Of a DNA stretch of 64,000 nt, positions 11,801 to 24,812 are shown piece after piece. The stretch comes from Camarhynchus parvulus. Taxonomy: Eukaryota; Chordata; Aves; Passeriformes; Thraupidae. Each line of letters opens with the position of its first letter. Position 1 is the first letter of the stretch. The translations under genes and the position numbers were made by a program. The notes under the pieces were generated by a model, which was not told the origin of the DNA, did not search any database, and worked only from the letters and a program-made list of their open reading frames with translations. The DNA lies in assembly GCF_901933205.1 (NCBI RefSeq), contig NC_044572.1:113658965-113722964 (forward strand), read 5' to 3'.

Positions 11801-14800
11801 TTGAAACTTTTTTCTCTAATGGGTTGCTGAAGGGCTTATTGGGATTTTTGGGTGGAGGGAGGTGGGTTCTTTATATTTTCACCTCCTAAAACATATTGAA
11901 GTAGATAGGATAACATCTGCCTTTCTCGTGCAACTTTTTTTCCTTAACATGTTGAATTAAATCTGCTGATCAATAACTCACTGTGTTGAATAGCTACATT
12001 TGATCTTTATCCTTTGGCTGAGGTGCTAAATGCAAACTTCTTTTACTGATACAAGCACAACAAATACAGGTAATCTGCTATCTCCTTTCTGATAGCCTGT
12101 GCTATCTACTCTTGATCTATGTGAGAGTAAAGCCTGATCCACTATTACACATAACATCAGCAGTATGAAGAGATGCAACATTTAAATGAAAAATGAGACT
12201 GTTTGAATGCTTTTCAATATCTTGTAGAAAAAATGCAGTAAAAATAATAAAAAATAGGGAATTTCTCCCTGCATTTCTAAAACTTTCCTGACAGGCAATG
12301 TCATATAAAACTTCAGGCCTTTATCCCCACATACTGTCTATGTCAGAATTCAGCTGAATCTGTTGGCATATAGAAGTCAATAAAACATGGCATTACAACT
12401 CATTGTGTTGCTAATTTGCTTTCCAGAATTTGTGAAAGACCCTCCCCAGAAGACTCTCACTAGAAGACAAGATGGAAGGTGGGGCAAGTTAGCTTGAACA
12501 GTTGCAATGCTCAATACCTACATCAAACTGTTATGAGATAACAAGGTATATTTCATCTTCTTAAAAAGTGTCTATGGACTTATTAACTTCAAGTCCTTTC
12601 AAGGTCTTATCTTCCTCTGAAGAACAAGTGTGAGTGGCAACACACACAGACTACTAAGGAACATAGAACAGAGACCCTGCATAGAGGCAGCCTTCAATAA
12701 CCAATTTATATCCTGTAACTTCCCCCTTTTCTCTGTTTTCCCGATGATCCTGCTGGCCCTTAAACCCCCACTCAGTTCTTTTATGGTTTCCCATGCCAAA
12801 ATTCCAGTAGTCACTGTATGACTTTTCTTCTAAAATTTCTTGAAAGTTAATTTCTTCTGTGATACTTGATAAGCAATCAACCCTGCTGGTCTGCCGCTGG
12901 TGGTTTGTGGAGTGCAGGAGCAAGGTCGTCTTGGTTTTTAGCTCTGTAAGTAACTGAGTTTTCAGTTTCATAGATTAATTTATTAAAAAACAAAGAAAAG
13001 GAAAAGAAAAACCACAGCTTTCTAAGTGTTCTAAACAAAGACAAAACAAAACTCAGTTTCTGTCTGAAAAAGGATTTTCAAGTTATTCCAGGAGGACAAT
13101 GATAAAAGGGACTTTTGTTCCCTTAAATTATCTTGATATCTAAGAAAAAAAATTAAAGAATTTCAGAATGAAAAAAAAATGGGAAAAATGCAAAATGACA
13201 GACTGGTACATTGTAACTTTTTTAAAAGTTGTATTTCAGTTCTAGGGAGGCCAAGCCAATCAGATAAACTCAACATAAGACTGTTCGAAATCAGTCTTTC
13301 CATACACTTTCCAGTGTGAAAAGTCCTCTATGGAAAATTTGAGTCAGCTGGAGTTCATTGGTGCAGTTTCTGTTATCCCTCACTTATCTCATGTTTCCAT
13401 TGTTATCTCTTTGAAGCAGAGCTCTCTATACATGGTTAGATAGCAGACAGAAAGATGGGGTATTGTTCTCTTACTGGGGCTTGTGTGCCTACTTAAAAAG
13501 AAACAAAGGACTGGGATTTCCAACCCAGTGTTGGAAATGCCCTATTTATGGTCCTAATTTTTACACTGTGTTCAGTTCAGCTTGCTAAGGCACTACAGTT
13601 TCCCATGCTGCGTTACTGGATTTGTCATCGTTCCCAGCCAGCCCCAAGTGAGAGGCAACGGTTCTTCCTCCCAGTCATATCACTGCATAGATTTCCAAGC
13701 ATCCAAAAACAATCTCTGGTCACCAGAGTTTGCACCTATGCCACCAGGGGAAGCAAGAAGTCAAGAAGCACACAAGAGTACAAACAGTGTGGACAGTGAT
13801 CACTTCAGCAAGGTTCATCCAAAGGCACTCAATTTACTTATTACAGAAACAATTTTTTGCTTCTCATATATTAATTATCAGACTCACTCCTACCTCCTCC
13901 TGTTTGCCTGATTATTCTGGTTCTGCACATCTCCTTGCCCATCTGGAGGTGGATTGCCAGAGTCCCAGTTATCCTTCACCTTGTGTTGTCATTTACAATG
14001 ATGATACATGTCCCTGAGCTCTGCTCAGAATATAATGGCACAAACACAGTAGACAAGGGTAGATTGCATTTCACATCTGTTGTCCAGATGTCTTGCAATT
14101 CTCATTGCCCCTTCAGAGAGGCTAAGGTCAGGTGTGATGAAGGCATCCACGGCTTTGCCTGTAGTGCTGGTGAGGAAAGCCCATCTCATTTGTCTCACAT
14201 GAAATTCCCTGTCTAATTTCCTCACTCACAGTGAGTGTCCTTTACTCCGTGGTGGTGAAGGGCTGCTGCTCACATGGGGTGATAAAGTCATTTGTGCCTG
14301 GGACCTTGACTGGGCTGCTCACAAATTGTGTGCACATAAAAAGTAGCCCAGTTTTGCTATCTTGTGGCTTAGCACACATTTCTGTCTCAAGATAAACAGT
14401 CTCAGCATATGCTTAGTCCTGCAGAAAAAGCCCAGGGAGATGCACTATTAATGCTGCATCTCTACCTCCCGGTTCTTTCACTGTTTGAAAACATTTCCAG
14501 TGAGAGACAAACCGGTGAAAAGATAAATTGTTGCACCTATGGGTGTCCCAGAAGGGGTTTTTTCCCTCTAAAACCCCCCTCTGCTCTGCTTTGTATGTGT
14601 AATTACATACTTTTCAGAGCAGGGACTGCAACATCGCTTTCCCATTTCCACCCAGCAGAAGTCACCCTCTCCCCACTATTTTTTTTTCCTCTGGGTACAA
14701 TTAATATTTAATTAAGTGTATCCTAGGGTAGAGCTCCAAAAGAAGAAATCAGGAGAAACCTGTTTCAGATGGTCTAAACTGCTGACAAAACTACTTTTGT

Positions 14801-15800
14801 GAGAGGTGGATAAGCCAAGTTAGTGTTCCAGTTCTGAGTCACACAAAGGGAGTTTGAATTGATGGAAAAAGAGCAGAGTAATTTTAGGAGGTTGTATTGT
14901 AGGACAGGTAAACTTCATACTTTGTGTCAAAGTAGGTTTTGATTAACTAACTTTTGATTTCTCAGTAGTGATTTTGACAACTTTTCAGGGAAAAGAAAAA
15001 TTAAATTGAAAACCAATAGTATTTGTTGGGAGGATAAAAAGTAAAAGCCCTGTGTTTGAAAAAACTTTCTTCCTTCTTTCAAGGTTTATATGGCATTGTC
15101 CACCTCAGGAACTGAAATTTCTCAAAAATTAATCAACATATTGGAAGTGGGAGGTAGAAGAATGATTTTCTGCTCCAGAATCCCCTAGGACATATTTGAG
15201 TTCAAGTTGCTTCAATCAAAAAGCAAGGTAACTGATATTTAATCGTGTAAACCCACATGACAAATAATCTTCCAAGTCTGAAGATTAACAAAACAGTTAT
15301 CCCAATCAAAATAAAGCATGTAGGAGTGCAGGACTTTGAGATGGTATTAGCTCAAGGCAATTCAAAATGTTTAACTTGATTATTTTCAGGAAAATTGCAA
15401 ATGTGCAATTTTTTAAAAAGTTGAACAAATGAGGTAATGGTCAAAGTTTAATTAGAAATTATGTACCTGCTCTGTTTTTGATGACAATAACCAAAATGTT
15501 GTAGAAAAGGGAAAAAAAGAACAAAAAAAAGAACTGAGAAACTTCAGAAAATTTGACATAAGTAGAATGGCTTTACTAAATACATGTTTCATTTCAGTCC
15601 TAGCCAGAGATTCCATCACTCATCCTGGAGTGAATCAGTGTGTCAGCATTAAGGAAGAAAACCTGCGGGGAGGCAGATGTTAGGAGTCATCCCCACACCT
15701 CATGTTGCAAAACACATGCCCTTGCTGCATTAAAAGTGTTATTCCATGGCAATAATAGTTAGCGCTTTCTTAGAAAGAACTGGTTTTGAGTTTGGACATA
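8813..15800. other. Unique sequence, no gene recognised
   Basis: About 7 kb without a named repeat. It begins with a T-run and an A-run (8813-8850) at the CR1 junction. A minus-strand frame of 111 codons (9250-8915) and overlapping plus frames at 13548-14216 are the longest readings; I recognise none of them. The segment 13560-14220 has a more balanced composition than its surroundings. A-rich slippage tracts occur at 13140-13190 and 15500-15530. Confidence 0.4.
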
Positions 15801-16413
15801 TGTCCTGGTTTTGCCTGAAACAGAGTTCATTTTCTTCTTAGTAGCTGATATAGTGCTGTGGTTTTTGGGTTTAGTATGAGAATAATGCTGGTAACATACT
15901 GGTGTTTTGGCTGTTCCTAAGTGGTGGTTATCCTAAAACAAGGAATTTTCACTGTCTCGTGATTTGTTGAAGAGCTGCAAAAGAATCCAGGAGGGAGCAT
16001 GGCCAGGACAGGAGACCTGATCTGGCCAAGTGTGAATCCCACACCACAGAAGGTCATGCTCAGTGCATGAACTGGGGGAGTTACCTGGAAGATGGATGAT
16101 CACTGTTGAGGGATGGTCTGGCTGTTGATCAGCACATGGTGAACAATTTTGTTGGGCACCCCTTGTTTCTCTTGGGTTCTGTTACTTTCACCCTCTCTTT
16201 ATCCTTTCTATTACTGTACTGTACTATTATTGTTATTATTATGAGCATATTTATTATTATTATATTTTGTTTCAGTTATGTAATTGTTCTTATCTCAGCC
16301 CATGAGTTTTATCTTTTCTTTCTGATTCTCCAGTCCACTGGGATCAGGGGTGGGAGGCAGTGGGGGAGCAGCTGTGGGGTACTTTGTTGCTGGCTGGGAT
16401 TAAATCACTAAAA
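15801..16413 (+). mobile_element. Solo LTR of an avian endogenous retrovirus (ERVL-like)
   Basis: The element starts TGTCCTGGTTTTGCCTGAAA and continues with GTAGCTGATATAGTGCTGTG, AGTATGAGAATAATG and CATGCTCAGTGCATGAACTG, then an ATT-rich stretch, TCTCAGCCCATGAGTTTT and GCTGGGATTAAATCACTAAA. This block order is that of a well-known passerine LTR family whose intact ends are TGTCCTGG... and ...TTAAACCACGACA. No retroviral coding sequence follows, so it is a solo LTR produced by LTR-LTR recombination. The left flank ACATA and right flank AAATA differ by one base and may be a decayed 5-bp target duplication. The ATT-rich part (about 16215-16270) is a typical length-variable section. It is an old, inactive copy. 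Confidence 0.85.
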
Positions 16414-17254
16414 AAATATGACCAAACAGTAAAAGTAACTTTGGCAATTTTTCTTCTGTTCTAGGATTTTACCCTTTAATAATGATGAAAACAAAATAGT
16501 CATAATAGTGATGACAATGGGTGCTCAGGAAGGAGGTGGAACAGGACAAGCTCGTATGACTTTTTACTTACTGTTCTTCTTGCATCAGAGCTTTCTGAGC
16601 TCAGGGCGCTCCCTGGGAATTCCAAGATTGTTCTATTTAATAACTGGCAATGGTTCTCTTCAATATTGTGTACAGGCTCTACTTGTATCCACAGAAACCT
16701 CTTCCCTTTAAGGGTGCCACAGGCACACTGCACACTGCTGGACACTGCACACTGATGGACAAATAACTTTCTTTTGGTAATTTCAAACCTGGTTTTCACT
16801 AGTTTCCTTTAAGACCTGTAAAAAGTGTACCTGGCCTCTGGCCTATTGCAAGAAATTTTGAGGGGAGGGGTGGCCACAATAATAGGGAGGGCTGGCTTTT
16901 GTTTGTAATATTTTCCTTTTCTTCATCCAGAATTAATTTCTACCACAATGATTCTTTTGCTCTGACTAGGGGTTATTTCAGAGTACTATATTATTTTTTT
17001 GCCATTGGACTTGACCTGATTTCTTCCAAAACTCATTTGACAGAAGAAAAAGGGGCATGCTACATAATTCATTAGATACCAGAAGTACATTAAAAATGTA
17101 TTTAACAAGAATTTATCCCACCAGGAAATCAAATAACAGCTTATTTCCTTAAAGCAGTCTTGATGGACCCAGGCGTGTATTTAAACGTTAGAGATTTTCT
17201 TTATATTAATTGGGGAAAAATGGTTCATGGTGCTGCTTATGCTCAAAAAGCCCC

Positions 17255-17358
17255 CCAAATAAATCAAAATACAAACTAAAACCAAACAAACCCAAACCAA
17301 CAAAGTAAAACAAACACAAAAACAACAAATTAAAAAAAAAAACAAAACCCAAAACCCT
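17255..17358. repeat. A/C-rich, nearly G-free low-complexity tract
   Basis: About 100 bp made almost entirely of A and C with a few T and a single G, in an irregular CAAA/CCAAA/AACA pattern ending in an 11-base A-run. It is strand-asymmetric simple sequence; read on the minus strand it gives the T/G-rich frame seen there, which is not a gene. Confidence 0.8.
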
Positions 17359-18964
17359 ATGACAAGCTCAGCTGAACAGTAGGGACTTAATGAACCCAAA
17401 CAAACAGTCCTGTGCTCAAACTCAGAATACATATACCTTAAGGCAGCAATCTTAAGAAAAACTAGTTTGTTGAATTATTTAGTGAACATGGCAGATCCTG
17501 GATAAAACCTTTTTTCATCTGCTCAACCCCAGACAAATGGCACGTGTAGGTAACCTGTGCTTGGGTTGAGTGCTTGTCCCCCCACAGAAAGAGGCTGTAC
17601 AGAGAGGTGGGTGGTGAGGCAATTGCCCTGGTGCTTGTGGTTGAAGGGTGAGCTTGCTAAGCACAGAGGGCTTTCTTTGAGCTCCCGCACTGGGGCAACA
17701 CTGCCTTACATCAGGGAAGATATTTATAGCAATTCACTGTATGCTTTGAGCAAAACTGTCCAGAGATCTCCAGAACCTATTTTAACATCAGCCAAACATA
17801 AACTATTGATCACTGTGCTGTTTAGGTCTCTTCCCTTTAACCCTTTGCATTTAACAAGAAAAAGTGCTAGTGTATGAGATCTAACATGGAAGATTTCAGA
17901 GAAAATTTCTTGTTTCTTCTTTCTCTTTTTTTAAACTTTGATTTCTGTCAAGAAATGTCAGTCTGAAAGAAATCAAAACATCCTGTAGAATTGTGTCAGT
18001 TTGTGGATCAGTTCAAGAGAATAAAGGCAATTTTCCCAGGGAAATTTTCTCTGTTTTCCTTCCTGTCTGACATGCCCTCCTCCACCCTGTCTAAAAGGCA
18101 GATGCCAAGCCTGGAGTCTGGCAGCCATGGCCAAGAACCTTGGGGTTTTTTATAATGCAATAGGATGTCTTCTATAGGTGAGAAGGGAAAGAGGGCTACC
18201 CTCATCCCTTTGGGAGTTTTTTCCTATGTTTTTTGAAAATGTTCGGGGCATTTAGGCCTATTAATCTCATCTTGTTAACATGTAAAGCTTTTAGGTGGGG
18301 GTAAGTGTGTGAGGGCAGTGGATGCTGGGCACTGAAGAAGATGGGAGGAGAATGAGGAATGGATTCCTTATAGCCTAGCAATTTGAAATCCTTAATGAAT
18401 AAATGATTTCTTTCCTGCCCCAAGAACTTGTCCTGCAGAGCACAGGGCTCTACAATAGTCTTAGATCAATGGCCTATCTAGGACAATGCACATTTTCAAA
18501 CCCTAAACCAGATATTTAATTAGAAGGCATTTCCATTTCAATTACCTTCATGCATCCCATCAATACTCCGAACCTTTCATCAATATTTCATTTTCCGCTC
18601 ACTCTGAGAAGTGCAGGCCTTTGCAAAGAGTCATTTTGGCAATTAGGTAACTAAAGGAAATGACCAGAGCTGCAAAAGTGCTTAACCCTAACTCTTACAC
18701 ATTAAAAGCAATGTTAGCTGCTGTATATTGCAAAATGATGAGACCTCCACTGGTTGTCTGTGTAGAAAAGGTCCCATCATTAACTACCTATGATTAAGAC
18801 AGGAGAATAAATATATTGCTCAGTGGGGAAAATATTAAAAAGACAGGTGTTTCATGCAAAACAAAACAAAATATTATTAGCTTTCAGTTTTTCCTAGGCC
18901 TGTCATTTATTGTCTAGCATAAATTTAAATACAAATTTGAAGTACAAAACCAGATTGCAATATT

Positions 18965-18996
18965 AAAAAAAAAACAAAACAACAACAACAACAAAA
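18965..18996. repeat. A-run plus (AAC)n microsatellite
   Basis: A run of A followed by about five ACA/CAA units (AACAACAACAACAAC), an ordinary short microsatellite. Confidence 0.85.
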
Positions 18997-20671
18997 ACCC
19001 AATCACCATGGAATAAGGTTTTAACTCTAGATAAACTTAAATTTAAATTTTAATGCATTTTAATCAGATGAAAGCTGCTTAGTATGAGTAATATATGGGG
19101 ATTTTATTGTTTGCAATATCTCTATTAAATGAGATAACACCAAGGAGACCTTGTTTTTAAGGGATGCATCAGGTGTTGAGCCATTTTTTTCCATGAGCAA
19201 TTTTCCTATGATCAGATTTTCCTGAAATTTGATCATTTCCTACCAAAACCTTATTCATTTGGAACGAGTTTATCACTACTGAAGCTAATTATTCTGTGTA
19301 AGATAAGAGAGCTGAGGGTCTTCCTTTGCAACAGATATGTTTCTGAGATCTATTAAAAACACTCTTTAGTTCACAGCCAGATGCCACATTTCTCTTACCA
19401 TTTTCAAATCTTTTATGTAGATGACACAACTGAAACAGCAAAAGTGAAAAAGTACTGCTTGAGGATTTTTAATTTTTTTTTTCAATTTAGCCTGTTTCCA
19501 TTGCAGTCTCCTGATAAAATGTGTATATTCTGCTCCCAAGCTGCAGTTCTGGGTTAAAGAGTTGGTGGCTGTAACTCTACATGTTATTATGAAATTAGCC
19601 AAGACTGTGACGTGTTGGTTTTTTAAAAAATTAAAAAAGGATACCTGTGGATTCGAGATGTGATGGAGGGAACATTAAGAAGATGTGAACTTAGCCTTAC
19701 ATTATAATCAGGCATGGTAAGACATAAATTTTCAAATGAACTACATTTATTGGTTGTAGTTTCACATTTTAATGTGAACTATATAATGAAGATATATTCA
19801 TGTTTCATTTTATTTAATTATAAAATGAAGATTCAAATGACATTAACTAAATTCCATCTTCATCCCCATCCCTATTTGGTGAATCTGTGCCTTCAGGGTC
19901 ACCTTACTAATAGACTGGAACTTGACTTATGTTTCCAGTCATGCAAATAATTAGTACGACCAGGGGTAATGAAACTATTAGAAGAAAACTAATTACCAGT
20001 TGAAGTATTTGCAGCAACAGAGCCCCAAATCCTTAGATATATTACTTAGTTTCCTCACTAAGGAAAGGATTCAGCCTTCTTCACTAATTTTGACTGAAAA
20101 TGTGGAATTATTTTCAGCAATGAAGAATGAAATAGGGTGTCAGGAAAATCCATATTTTCTTTCCCTTGGCTTCAATTTTTAGGTTTTATCATGAATCACA
20201 TATGACGCATGACCCATCAGAATACCTCTAGCCTAGTCATGTTCCTGACCATTCAGTGGTCTATTACATCTTCTTGCAAAAAATTATCTGATTTTTAATG
20301 GGTAACCACAACTCTTTCTGGGTCTGAGAAGCAAAGTAATTTCTGATATGCTAAATGTGACAGTCCAGAGAGAATTAGATTTCCAAGACCAAAAGCTATA
20401 ACCCTAGAACAGATTTAAAATACTTCCATCAACACCTACAAGAGATGCTAATTTCCATGACCCACCATTTGTACTTTGTGTCCAGAATGGCACTGTATTT
20501 CTTTCTTATATTTCAGAAGTTTTTTGATGACTGACAGTGGCTGCCACAAGATATTCTGGAATACATAGGTTTTGGTTGTGATGAATCCTACTAGAGCAGT
20601 TTGGGATCATCCATTGTCTCAGAAACCTTTACAGTGCACGTAATGTCTGAGATGCAATGCTTTATGAGTAA

Positions 20672-20729
20672 AACAGAATCAAAGAAACACAGAATGACAC
20701 AAAAGTCAGAAGGGATTTTTGAAGTTTGT
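20672..20729 (-). repeat. CR1 LINE, 3'-terminal scrap
   Basis: AACAGAATC, AAAGAAACACAGAATGACAC and then AGTCAGAAGGGATTTTTGAA read as the reverse complement of a CR1 tail plus its first 3' block ('...gGaAGGGAccTttgGA'). It stops where a second CR1 tail begins at about 20730. It is probably the stub of an older element interrupted or truncated by the neighbour. Confidence 0.6.
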
Positions 20730-21479
20730 CGCAGAACCATACAATGACTTGGTTTGAGGGGAACCTTCAAGATGATCCAAACCGCCTGCCGTGGGCAGGG
20801 CCACTGTCAACTAGAGCAGTCTGCTCAAAGCCCCATCCAGGCTGGCCTTGAATGCTTCCAGGGAAGAGGCATCCACCATTTATTCGGGAAGACTGTTCCT
20901 CACCACCCTCAGAATAAAGAATTTTTACCTGATGTGCGATCCAAACCTACTTTCTTTCAGTTAAAAATCAATTCCCTTGTCCTCTCTTTACATACCCTTG
21001 TAAAAAGTCCTTTTCTGTCTTTCTTCAAGGCTCTCTTCAGGTACTGAAAGGTCACAATTAGGTCAGCCTGAAAACTTCTCTTTTCCAGGCTGAAAAATCT
21101 CAGCCTTTCCTCATAGGAGAGGTGCTCCATCTCTCTAATCATCTAGGTGACTTCCTCCAGACTTGCTCCAACAGGTCCATGTCCTTCCTCCATTCCTGTG
21201 CTGGGGACCCCAGAGCTGGATGCAATGTTCCAGGTGGGGTCACATTAGAGTGAAGCAGAGGGGCAGAGGGGCAGAATCCCCTCCCTGTCCTTGCTGGCCA
21301 GGCTGCTTTGGATGCAGCCCAGGACACGTTTGGTTTTCTGGGGTGCAAATGCACATTGCTGGGTCATGTCCAGCCTCTCATCCACCAGCACCCCCAATCC
21401 TTCTCAGCAGGGCTTCTCTTGACCTGTCCATCCTCAGCTTGTGTTGATACCAGCCCTCTAGTTCCACTCCCCAGTTTGA
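20730..21479 (-). repeat. CR1 LINE, 3' UTR plus C-terminal ORF2
   Basis: The plus strand gives CAGAACCATACAATGACTTGG (tail/first block), CAAGCCCC-like and GAGGCATCCACCAT blocks, then the ORF2 end in reverse. In the minus frame 21142-20957 one reads EHLSYEERLRFFSLEKRSFQ followed by ADLIVTFQYLK, the standard CR1 ORF2 C-terminal signature. The minus frame upstream (21354-21139) contains EWRKDMDLLEQVWRKS, matching the usual 'YKKDIDxLERVQRRA'. Frames are broken by indels. About 750 bp remain; the 5' side is truncated against another CR1 at about 21480. Confidence 0.92.
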
Positions 21480-21482
21480 ATA

Positions 21483-21811
21483 GGGTCACCTAACAGAAGG
21501 TTGCCCAGGACCATGTCCAATCAGGTTTTGAATACCTCCGAGGATGGAGACTCAACAACTTCCGTGGGTAGCCTATGCCAGATTTCGACAGTCCTTATGG
21601 TAGAATATTGTTTTCTTGTGTGCAGTTGGAATATCATGTCCTCTAATCTGTGTTTGTTACCTCTTGTCCCATCAGTGGCCAGTAGAACAGTCTGGCTTCC
21701 CCACCATCATTTGTTCCCATCAGGTGTTTCTAATCAATGTACATTGATCAGGTGTCTCTAAGTCTTCTCTCAGCTGAGGAGTCCCATCTCTTTCAGCCTC
21801 TCCTCACATGG
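21483..21811 (-). repeat. CR1 LINE, a different subfamily, 3' portion
   Basis: The segment opens with GGTCACCTAACAGAAGGTTG, then CCAGGACCATGTCCAATCAG, GGTTTTGAATACCTCCGAGG and ATGGAGACTCAACAACTTCC, then CTCTTGTCCCATCAGTGGCC and a TCAGCCTCTCCTCACATGG end. These are the reverse complement of the CR1 ORF2 C-terminus and start of the 3' UTR in the subfamily with 'gtcacctagagcaggttgcccagg'. The true 3' tail is absent on its left; the junction at 21480 is directly with the neighbouring CR1. It lies in the same orientation as its neighbours. Confidence 0.85.
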
Positions 21812-24800
21812 AAAAAAGAAGGAAATTTTCAACCTGTCATCTAAAAAAATGTTGGAATGTTTTCCTAAATAAGAAATTTGAGACATTAGTCTTGATCTAG
21901 TTTTCCTCATAAGCTATGCAATTTCAGTTCAGTGAACAAGTGCCAGATTAAATCATTAACGGGGTGTTAATTTGGCAGTTTTTGTCAGGAAGCTCATCAG
22001 AGATTATGTTGCACATCTGGAGATTTCACATATGTTTTGCCCAGGCTGGATGCTGAAAAGCACAGTGGTGGCTGAGCAATGCCATGGTTACTGTTCAAGC
22101 TACGTGTGCGTTGACAACTTGCACTGCATCCAGAATTTCCAGGCTGTTTTGATCAAAAGCTATTGAAATAAATATGAAGATGGTGCAAGAAATAACTGTT
22201 GAGTGAATCTGCCATGGTCTTGCCCTTGGTGGGAAGGTGTTGGTAGTGAGAACCACACATTGTGGGATATTGCTCATCATTAGTGCAGAAACCAAAGTAA
22301 GAAGGTGCCAGTGTCTATCATCGAGGACTCAGGTAGGCTGTAGTTGAAAGTAGGCATTGATTTGCCTTTCCAAAGAAAACTCTTCCTCCACAGTTTCTCA
22401 ACACAGAATTCAGAAGTGACATTTGCTACAATATTACGTAACTTTTGATTCCTTGGTTTGTGAATCAGCCTTGCTGGGCAATGGACAAATCTGTACTCTT
22501 TGGCTTGTAGATGGCATTAATTTTCAAAAGTTCAGGTAATTGTTTTGGTCCCAGTTTTAGGGTTTTGTTTTCTGGTAATATTTCTAATTAAATGACACTA
22601 CCAGTGTTCAGGAAGCTTCCACAAATGACAGAAGTGTCTTCCTGGAGACATCATGATACCCCACTTGACAAATGTGCTGCATTCCTCTGCTCTGTGTGTG
22701 ATTATTTTGATCATACCTTTAAAAGCTCAGGGACTGACATTCCCTAGCCTGGCAATTTGAAAAGAAATCAAAACCCTGCAATACATTATGTGCACATCCC
22801 TAAATCTCTGATCTCTCTGAACCTAAGGAAGATTAGTGGTTGTTCAAATTGTTTCTGAGCCTGTTCTTTGTCAGTGTTGTTTGTGGCACTGCAGAGCCTG
22901 TGAGCACCTGTCACTGATGAGGATACTCGCTGCACTGATGACTGCACAAACCCCAAACAGGAAGGTGCTCTGTGGCTCCAAATCCTGTAGATCACAAAGG
23001 CACCAACCTCTGCTCATTCTAGAGAGGTTAACCCTCCAAACACAGGTTTTTGTCTCCTTATGTCTCATTATGCATGTGCTAGAATATTTTTCAGTACAAG
23101 GTAGTAAATGTACTACTTATTACAGGTGACAGTTCTGTTCAGCTGAAGAGATGAAATTCAGAGATGAACACTTTTTTATCATTTGCTAGTGGATATCTGT
23201 ATCCAGACTACCAGTAAGTCAAGCAGTGTCGTTCTTTCATGTCTCCTTTAAAGTTACAAAATGCTTGACCCTTATTTTACAGATTGTGAGCAGTGGCATG
23301 GAGAAATAATGCCCCAACTCCTTCAGGGAATTTATTTCTGTGCAAGTGCAGATTTCAGTGATTTTCCCAGCCTCCAGGGAGCAGCAAACTGCAGCTTCCC
23401 AAAGTCTAGGTTAATAATGTCCTACCAAAGATAGTCTGCTTCCTTCATCCACCAGCATTTTATTACAGAAAAAAAAAAGAAAAGAAAATACTAATGAATA
23501 AAGCTGCCATAGCTCAGTCCTGGAAGAAAGATTTTATTCTATCAGATAAAAGGAATGTCTACAGTCGCTCTCTCAGGGGCTGCCAACTAACTTAAGACAA
23601 CAGAGGAATTTTTTATGTGTTACACTATCTTCTCACTAATCTTATTTTAAAAAAGTAACATAATGAGCATTTATTTGGGGCACTCAGTATACTTTTCTTA
23701 AAGCCAGACAAAAAAAGAAATCTGGTACTTGTTTTATTTCTACTTTAGCACTTTATCTGACATCTTGACATAAGAGCAGACATAAAAGCATGGCTCTGTA
23801 CAAGATATTAATCTTAAATGATCATAAAACAATTTTCTCCAGATTATCTAACACAGTCTAATTGGCAAGGGTGAATCCTGTGTATAAAAATAGTTAGGAG
23901 ATATTATTATTATTATAGCAGGGCAGTATTTTTTTCTGGACTCTATTTTAAGTGCTTTGTTAGTTAGTTCTGTGGGCTTTTTTTTTTCAGGTTGCTGTAC
24001 AAATCTTTGGAAACTCTGAATTCTCAAGTGCTGTCTCCTGACAATGAATTCTGGAACAGTGACCAACAAAAAGCCATAAAGATTGAATGGCGCTTGAGCA
24101 AACCACTTTCCCAGAAAAATAGGAAGTGCTTGATGGGTGTGTGTCACAGTCTTGTAGCTGGATATTTAGGTTGACTTTTGAAAAGTAGTGAGTTCACAGT
24201 AGCCCAGTGGGTTGCCATGATGGCTCTGAAGGTGTCACACAGTGACCCTTTACCATGAGTTTGATCTGATTACAGGCTGTGTATCCTGACATCAAATGAG
24301 GGCATTCAGACATGTGTAAAATATGAGAACAGCCTTTATGAACTCAGTACAACAATTGATGCTTTTTAATTTGGGATCACAACATTCCAAACCTGGTGAT
24401 CTAAGTACAATTATCCTGGTACCCTCCTTAATGTGTACCAGAAGAAAAGTATCAGGAGTAGATATTAAACCAGTGGAATGTTGAGGCAAATGCTAAGGTA
24501 TGGGGAATTCATTAAAAGACTACTTTGACATTTTGACAAATGGATAAAGTTCATTGATTGTATTTTGCTGGTTTTGAAATCTCTTAAGATTTGCATGTTC
24601 CAAATGTCAGGTAGGTTTCTGAAACCCCAGAGCAAAAGAGTAAGATATGAGACTCAGGTTCCCTCTTCATCATGTGTTAAGGTCTTTTTCTCAGTTGATC
24701 TCAACTAGCGTTACAGATTTCTTTAGTTTGGTCTGGAATTGCTACTGTGGTATCTTTCTGTAGTTCTGTATTTTAATACCAAACTTTGTAGTGTGCTCTT

Positions 24801-24812
24801 TTTTATTAACAG
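21812..24812. other. Unique sequence, no gene recognised
   Basis: About 3 kb of AT-rich DNA. A short (ATT)n run lies at 23902-23917 and an A-rich tract at 23468-23485. No LINE, LTR or coding pattern was recognised. Confidence 0.4.

Larger units (their letters stand above)
16414..20671. other. Unique sequence, no gene recognised
   Basis: About 4.3 kb of AT-rich DNA. It contains a nearly G-free A/C tract (17255-17358) and an AAC-type microsatellite at 18970-18996, listed separately. The segment 18520-18740 has the varied, low-repeat texture often seen in conserved noncoding elements, but I cannot test conservation. No repeat family was recognised elsewhere. Confidence 0.4.
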
